A DNA stretch of 56,824 nt from a virus. Positions 53,031 through 56,824 of the stretch are shown piece after piece (the stretch's first letter is position 1; every line of letters begins with the position of its first letter). The stretch covers positions 1 through 56,824 of the IMG/VR virus record IMGVR_UViG_3300023172_000035. One strand, 5' to 3'. The notes under the pieces are model-generated. The model was not told where the DNA came from and did no database searches. It worked only from the letters and a program-made list of their open reading frames with translations. The position numbers and the translations under genes are program-made.

Positions 53031-53296
53031 TATGTAACCCTTTTAACTCTTCTTGGCTTACCAGCTGGTTGGCCAAGGTTTTTCTTTTGGTTAATTCTAC
53101 TACGTTTTTCTGAAGCAGTTAACTCTGAAGATGTTTTAGGAGTCTTATCTGAAACTCTTTTAGATGGTCTGCAATACGGCACACCACGTTTCTCGCCCTT
53201 TTTTCTACCGCATGGTTTACCTGTACGAACATCTATCCATTTCTCTTTAAACCAACGTTTTAGATCAGCTCCTTTTTGTGTCTTCCTAACTGCCAT
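53030..53296 (-). CDS. Small basic protein, DUF5872-like
   Basis: 88 residues, Lys/Arg-rich. FKEKWIDVRTGKPCGRKKGE, then GVPYCRPSKRVS (key parts) resembles DUF5872, a short domain known mainly from large eukaryotic viruses and marine phages; the family name is from memory. Cys pair at GKPCG and PYC. Likely DNA- or RNA-associated. Confidence 0.55.
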   Translation of the reverse strand: MAVRKTQKGADLKRWFKEKWIDVRTGKPCGRKKGEKRGVPYCRPSKRVSDKTPKTSSELTASEKRSRINQKKNLGQPAGKPRRVKRVT

Positions 53297-53448
53297 TACT
53301 TTTTACTTTTATTACCCCAGTTTTTAGCCCCTACTTTTCTGCATTTTGCTAAAGCTCCTGAAGCATAAGCTGAAGGCCATACTTTATATCTGGCTTTTAC
53401 TTTATAATAACAAGCATCTTTCTTAGATTGTACTTTTGGTGCTGCCAT
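53296..53448 (-). CDS. 50-residue basic marine-phage protein
   Basis: MAAPKVQSKKDACYYKVKA to AKNWGNKSKK. The pattern KDACYYKVKARYKVWPSAYA is very common in marine phage small proteins, where it is often next to DUF5872-like genes, as here. TAAGGAGATAAT lies before the ATG; it overlaps the DUF5872-like ATG by one base. Function unknown. Confidence 0.6.
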   Translation of the reverse strand: MAAPKVQSKKDACYYKVKARYKVWPSAYASGALAKCRKVGAKNWGNKSKK

Positions 53449-53449
53449 A

Positions 53450-53884
53450 TTATCTCCTTACAAGTGAGCCACCAAAATACAAGCCAATAATACTACTAAC
53501 TACATGTGTATCTAATGGTGTAATTACTAATCCATTAAGTGGCTTCCATTGTGTCATATCTGTATCTGATGCAAATATCCACCAACCTTGTTGTACTGTT
53601 TCTACATAACCTACATAAACAGGCATGTTAGGGTCTATAAATGGTGCTAACTTAGGTAAGACGATAATCGCCACAACACACATAAGGGCTATCCATCTAC
53701 GAGTATTCTTAGTAAAAGCATCTGTTACTTCTCTTGCTTTATCTATTTGTTGTGCTGCGAACTCTGATCTTTGTAGCAATAGTTTTTGTTCATCTGCTCT
53801 ATCTTTAGCTTTTTGTGCCATGATTGAAAGCACACCACCTAGTACAGTACTAGCTAACATGCTTAATAATTCCATTGGTATCAT
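53450..53884 (-). CDS. Membrane protein (holin candidate)
   Basis: 144 residues: MELLSMLASTVLGGVLSIMA as one membrane segment, a Lys/Glu-rich helix, then ALMCVVAIIVLPKLAPFI as a second; the C-terminus ends in a hydrophobic SSIIGLYFGGSLVRR. Two or three spans and the place beside other small membrane genes suggest a lysis or virion-membrane role. Two ATGs (residues 1 and 4) are possible starts. Confidence 0.5.
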   Translation of the reverse strand: MIPMELLSMLASTVLGGVLSIMAQKAKDRADEQKLLLQRSEFAAQQIDKAREVTDAFTKNTRRWIALMCVVAIIVLPKLAPFIDPNMPVYVGYVETVQQGWWIFASDTDMTQWKPLNGLVITPLDTHVVSSIIGLYFGGSLVRR

Positions 53885-53885
53885 A

Positions 53886-54113
53886 TTATTGCCCTAGTGG
53901 GTTATCGCTTCTTGCTTTAATTTCATCTACTTTTGCTTTTAGTACTGCAATCTCAGCTTTATTTACAGCTATATCTTGTTCCAGAGGTTTAATATCTGGA
54001 GCAGATTGTGATTCAAGCACATCAATCCTTTGTATTAGTTGACCTTGAAATACAAAAAGAGAGCCAAGAGTTATTACTAACCCTACTAATCCTGCTATAA
54101 ATTTAATATCCAC
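53886..54113 (-). CDS. Small membrane protein with coiled coil, GTG start
   Basis: 75 residues: one N-terminal span (FIAGLVGLVITLGSLFVFQG), then a coiled coil (LEQDIAVNKAEIAVLKAKVDEI). The GTG at 54111-54113 has AAGGAGG four bases upstream. The arrangement resembles an inner-membrane spanin, but no outer lipoprotein partner is evident. Between the holin candidate and the exported acidic protein. Confidence 0.5.
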   Translation of the reverse strand: MDIKFIAGLVGLVITLGSLFVFQGQLIQRIDVLESQSAPDIKPLEQDIAVNKAEIAVLKAKVDEIKARSDNPLGQ

Positions 54114-55329
54114 GTATCCTCCTTAAATGTTCTTCTGCTCTAATTCTATTATCTACCGCAGTCTGAACATCTTGCTCATATTCTGCCGCAGGATCATTAT
54201 AGCTAATTTGACTCTCAGAATATATATCCCTAACATCAGCATAATATTGTGCATCTTCATAGTTTCCACCGTCAATATTTGGTTGGTCTTTAAATATATT
54301 ATTGTTAATTTGACCGTAGTTGTCTATTGATATATCGCTTTTCATTACACTTACCAATAATAAAGAAGTACCAACTAGTCGTTGATTTATATTATTTGTA
54401 GCCCTATTTATTCTTTTCTCAACATCTTCTACTGTAATAGATCTAGTATTGACTCTAGGACTTTCTTCACCCCCGCCTTCTTCAAGCGTCTCAGGTGTGC
54501 TTTCGTTATTTTCTGATTCTTCAACATTAACCTCATTTGATTCACTTCCTCCGTTACTAAGGCTTGTTTCTGCTTCTCCGACAGTTTCATATACTACTTC
54601 CTCCTCAGCAACAATAGTCTCTTCTTCTGGTTTAAATACAATAGTTTCTTCTATAAATTCTTTTTCTTCAAGCTTGATTTCTTCTTCAAATTTTACTTCT
54701 TCTATTTTTATTTCTTCTTTAATATCTACTTTAACTTCTTCAAACTTGTATTCTTCTATTTTTATTTCTTCTACATCATCGACTACTGATTTAATCTCTG
54801 CTGTTTGTGTGCTAGATAGAAATACAGGGTTTGGTTCGTACTCAATAACGAGTGTTGGTTTTTGTAAATCAACTGCCCAATGTCCAGATAATTGTGTTGA
54901 TTCACTAAAGTTAAATCTAACATCTATTGTGTAATCAGTATTACCATTTCTAGTTTCTGTATGACTATCAGTATAAGTAGTAAAAGGTTGATATGTATCT
55001 AGTGTTATCTTTCTTGATTGTGTAGTAACTGTTCCATCACTTGCAGTAATGGTCTGTATCATTTCAGTTTCACTAGTATCATTATTCCAATGATAAATGT
55101 CAGCACCTAATGTTGATGTCCAACCCCATTTGATTTGGTCTTCTGTAAGTGTGTCAGATAGTTTAACTTCTGTTTCTACATATTGACCATGAACACCTGC
55201 AACTGTATTGTTGCCATGTCTAGCTGTGTTTGTTCCAGACCACGTACTGAAATCCTGATTAAGAAGATTACCTGTGGTGTCTGAATTTGCCACTAGAGGT
55301 AGCATTAACAGAATCAAAAACTTTTTCAT
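54103..55329 (-). CDS. Exported acidic-repeat protein
   Basis: 408 residues. Signal peptide MKKFLILLMLPLVANS. Residues about 20-170 are a beta-rich domain; 180-250 hold repeats of (E)EIKIEE(Y/V)KFEE-type, very rich in Glu and Lys; the rest is acidic, then helical to the C-terminus (HLRRIRGY). It overlaps both neighbours (11 and 62 bases). Probably periplasmic; a charge-repeat stalk or surface protein of unknown function. Confidence 0.55.
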   Translation of the reverse strand: MKKFLILLMLPLVANSDTTGNLLNQDFSTWSGTNTARHGNNTVAGVHGQYVETEVKLSDTLTEDQIKWGWTSTLGADIYHWNNDTSETEMIQTITASDGTVTTQSRKITLDTYQPFTTYTDSHTETRNGNTDYTIDVRFNFSESTQLSGHWAVDLQKPTLVIEYEPNPVFLSSTQTAEIKSVVDDVEEIKIEEYKFEEVKVDIKEEIKIEEVKFEEEIKLEEKEFIEETIVFKPEEETIVAEEEVVYETVGEAETSLSNGGSESNEVNVEESENNESTPETLEEGGGEESPRVNTRSITVEDVEKRINRATNNINQRLVGTSLLLVSVMKSDISIDNYGQINNNIFKDQPNIDGGNYEDAQYYADVRDIYSESQISYNDPAAEYEQDVQTAVDNRIRAEEHLRRIRGY

Positions 55330-55882
55330 TACCTAGTTTATCCCATCTTTGTTTAGCTTTTTGCCCTATTAATCCATCTATAGGACATGGAGTTCCAGCG
55401 TCCATCATTGCTTTCCACACGTCAACGTCTTGACACATAAGTGATATTGAAGCTACTTTCATACCTAGAGTATTTAAAAGTTTAGCTTTCTTTCTGCGTT
55501 CACAAGCTTCATCTACCATATAGCTCCCAAATGAGCCTGAGAAGCCGATTACGGTCACTCCTGCTGCAAGTGGTATGACACAGCTGTCTTGTCCATAAAC
55601 GCTCATACTGGGCGAATTAGCACTGTTTACAGCGGTTTCAGCATTTGTACTATTACTTGTGGTATTTGTAGTGGTATTAGTTTGTCCACCTGTATAGTTA
55701 TTGGTTGTTTCTTGCGAGTAACCACCTGATATAGAAGTATTACTACCTGATGTATTGGTTTGATTATTTGTTGTAGCCCCTGATGATGTCGTATCAGATA
55801 CTGCATCTTCTATTGCGTAACCTAAGATTATAATTATAAGTATAATGATTGCTGCAAATAATTTATTTACCACTTCTTGCAT
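55268..55882 (-). CDS. Membrane-anchored protein with Thr/Asn-rich stalk
   Basis: 204 residues from ATG 55880-55882; a TTG two codons upstream is rejected because the GAGG is too close to it. N-terminal span LFAAIIILIIIILGYAIEDAV, then a long low-complexity Thr/Asn/Ser stalk (about 30-90), and a cysteine-containing C-terminal domain (CVIPLAAGVTVIGFSGSFG; SLMCQDVDVWKAMMDAG). Likely in the host envelope, function unknown. Confidence 0.5.
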   Translation of the reverse strand: MQEVVNKLFAAIIILIIIILGYAIEDAVSDTTSSGATTNNQTNTSGSNTSISGGYSQETTNNYTGGQTNTTTNTTSNSTNAETAVNSANSPSMSVYGQDSCVIPLAAGVTVIGFSGSFGSYMVDEACERRKKAKLLNTLGMKVASISLMCQDVDVWKAMMDAGTPCPIDGLIGQKAKQRWDKLGNEKVFDSVNATSSGKFRHHR

Positions 55883-56112
55883 GACCAATACCTCGCTGTC
55901 ATTTTAGATGGAGGTCTAGAATCACAACCGTGCCTAGCCCTAAATGATTTACGCCTATTAGGTTGGTTCTTTTTGATCTTCATATTAGCATCACCGAAAC
56001 GGATAACTTTTTCTTTACCATTTTGACAAGCTTTTACAACAAACTTTTTACCACCAGATATCTGACGTTTAGGCTTATTACAAGCCATTTTAGACTTATC
56101 TATTTTAGCCAT
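55867..56112 (-). CDS. Cys/Lys-rich protein, DUF5754-like
   Basis: 81 residues: MACNKPKRQISGGKKFVVKA, KVIRFGDANMKIKKNQPNRR, KSFRARHGCDSRPPSKM and ARYWSCKKW. The KVIRFGD, ARH, C and W end pattern is shared with a small protein family (DUF5754-like) of marine phages and large eukaryotic viruses. Basic; may bind nucleic acid. It overlaps the next gene by 16 bases. Confidence 0.55.
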   Translation of the reverse strand: MAKIDKSKMACNKPKRQISGGKKFVVKACQNGKEKVIRFGDANMKIKKNQPNRRKSFRARHGCDSRPPSKMTARYWSCKKW

Positions 56113-56114
56113 AA

Positions 56115-56300
56115 CTATTTACTTTTTTTCCTACACTTACCAGCTTTCTTACAAGCTCCTGGTGTAGGACAGGTAGGGCAAGGCTTAAAGACTTTACCGC
56201 CTTTTTTATATTTCATCTTGCTACCACAAGAGCCGACTTTACCGCCACTCTTATACATAACAGTTTTCTTAGTCTTTTTCATTTTTGTTCCGTATGCCAT
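56115..56300 (-). CDS. 61-residue Cys/Gly/Lys-rich protein
   Basis: MAYGTKMKKTKKTVMYKSGG, then CGSKMKYKKGGKVFKPCPTC and PTPGACKKAGKCRKK. Two KYKKGGKV-like repeats and five or more Cys residues. It may be a small metal- or DNA-binding protein. The ATG overlaps the membrane protein's stop codon by one base. Function unknown. Confidence 0.5.
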   Translation of the reverse strand: MAYGTKMKKTKKTVMYKSGGKVGSCGSKMKYKKGGKVFKPCPTCPTPGACKKAGKCRKKSK

Positions 56301-56524
56301 TATAATAACCTCAATATTTCTGTAAATTTATCACTCATTAAGACAAAAACAACGATTGCTCCATAAGCTACGTATTTGAATCTAAATATTTCTATTTTAA
56401 TTTCTTTAACTTCATCTTTTACATCACGCATATCTGCTTCTATGTGTGCAAGATGATTAGTCTTGATGATATGTACATCTTGTTTAAGTAATTCTATTTC
56501 TGTTTTAAGGTCTTTGTCGTCCAT
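56300..56524 (-). CDS. XhlA-like coiled-coil membrane protein
   Basis: 74 residues: a coiled coil at 5-48 (LKTEIELLKQDVHIIKTNHL) followed by one C-terminal span (VAYGAIVVFVLMSDKFTEIL). The order resembles hemolysin XhlA, a phage lysis accessory protein. Overlap with 56505-56681 is 20 bases. A lysis role is plausible but not proven; no endolysin was recognised nearby. Confidence 0.5.
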   Translation of the reverse strand: MDDKDLKTEIELLKQDVHIIKTNHLAHIEADMRDVKDEVKEIKIEIFRFKYVAYGAIVVFVLMSDKFTEILRLL

Positions 56525-56681
56525 TACTTTCCGCCTTTTTAACTGCTTCAGTTTGATCTATTACTTTAGCTTCTACCTCATCTTCTAACTCAGGTTCTTC
56601 TACTATCACACAGCCCTCAACCATAACACTACTTCTAGCAAAAGTTCCGTTGGGGTACATAAGTAGTGGAGTTCTTTTCAT
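56505..56681 (-). CDS. 58-residue acidic protein (complete copy)
   Basis: MKRTPLLMYPNGTFARSS, then EGCVIVEEPELEDEVEAKV and VKKAESNGRQRP. The first 24 codons are identical to 1-72. The ATG overlaps the TAA of the partial XkdW-like gene by one base. Acidic in the middle, function unknown. Confidence 0.55.
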   Translation of the reverse strand: MKRTPLLMYPNGTFARSSVMVEGCVIVEEPELEDEVEAKVIDQTEAVKKAESNGRQRP

Positions 56682-56729
56682 TAACTTAGTTCTTCTTCTG
56701 TTGGTTGTGTTTCAGTTGGGTGATTCCAT
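56610..56729. repeat. 120-bp direct repeat, right copy
   Basis: Identical to bases 1-120. After 56729 the sequence leaves the copy-A sequence and instead follows copy B of the XkdW-like gene (778-939) at roughly 87% over about 95 bases. Confidence 0.9.
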
Positions 56730-56824
56730 GAAGCTATAAAATCTCCATTACCATCTGAATTGTTTTGCACAATTATGTTATCCATAAAATCTGCATCTGT
56801 TACATTTGGTCTTAATGATTTAAT
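56681..56824 (-). CDS. XkdW-like protein, partial (copy C)
   Basis: The 3' part of an XkdW-like gene (about 47 codons), cut by the right window edge; the visible residues run IKSLRPNVTDADFM to WNHPTETQPTEEELS. Its end equals copy A, its middle resembles copy B (DADFMDNIIVQN). Either a third paralogue, a strain variant, or an assembly join. Confidence 0.6.
   Translation of the reverse strand: MKSLRPNVTDADFMDNIIVQNNSDGNGDFIASWNHPTETQPTEEELS

Noticed and set aside
1-56824. Diversity-generating retroelement, CRISPR array, tRNA, integrase, phage RNA polymerase
   Set aside because: I looked for a reverse transcriptase with template/variable repeats, spaced direct repeats, cloverleaf folds, tyrosine/serine recombinases and a single-subunit RNA polymerase and saw none.

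Overview
The window is almost all of one lytic tailed-phage genome, about 56.6 kb, AT-rich and densely packed. No integrase, tRNA, rRNA, IS element or CRISPR array was seen. The virion set (TerS, TerL, a portal of about 680 residues, scaffold, short coat protein, two adaptor-like proteins, internal virion proteins, one giant 2693-residue ORF and no tape measure or sheath) points to a podovirus. The replication set (family A DNA polymerase without a phage RNA polymerase, DUF2815 ssDNA-binding protein, SNF2-type helicase, VRR-NUC, Cas4/RecB-like nuclease, DUF927 primase-helicase), the genome size and the small-protein families resemble marine HMO-2011-type phages of Alphaproteobacteria. That assignment is from memory and is an inference; the host is not proven by the sequence.

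Layout: there are two opposed arms. The leftward virion arm starts at TerS (17.37 kb) and runs through TerL, a terminator and late promoter (15.2 kb), portal, scaffold, coat, decoration, adaptors, a serine/aspartate-repeat protein, then tail-fibre cassettes (S74 fibres, C1q-like tips, XkdW-like small proteins) that hold two fatty-acid desaturases and a possible acetyltransferase. It continues across the window ends (the first 120 bases recur at 56610-56729) into membrane and possible lysis proteins, a large tail protein, internal virion proteins and the giant ORF, which ends at 38144. The rightward arm runs from 17.64 to 38.15 kb: small early genes and a long non-coding region full of inverted repeats (18.3-18.9 kb), a MoxR ATPase / DUF3150 / metallopeptidase-VWA module (20-23.5 kb), unknown genes, a proteasome-like hydrolase (25.7 kb), then replication and recombination genes and a phosphoesterase. 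The arms diverge at about 17.5 kb and converge with overlapping stop codons at 38144-38147.

How it works together (inference): host RNA polymerase reads the early arm from two near-identical TTGACA-type promoters (17568 and 18807), the replication arm copies the genome, and the virion arm is read from the 15.2 kb promoter and from upstream of TerS. The most unusual items are a small gene with its own strong ribosome binding site overprinted inside the giant ORF (43519-43773), the tandem desaturases among the fibres, the MoxR/VWA plus proteasome-like set, the mosaic XkdW-like gene at the window ends, and several strongly folded intergenic segments.
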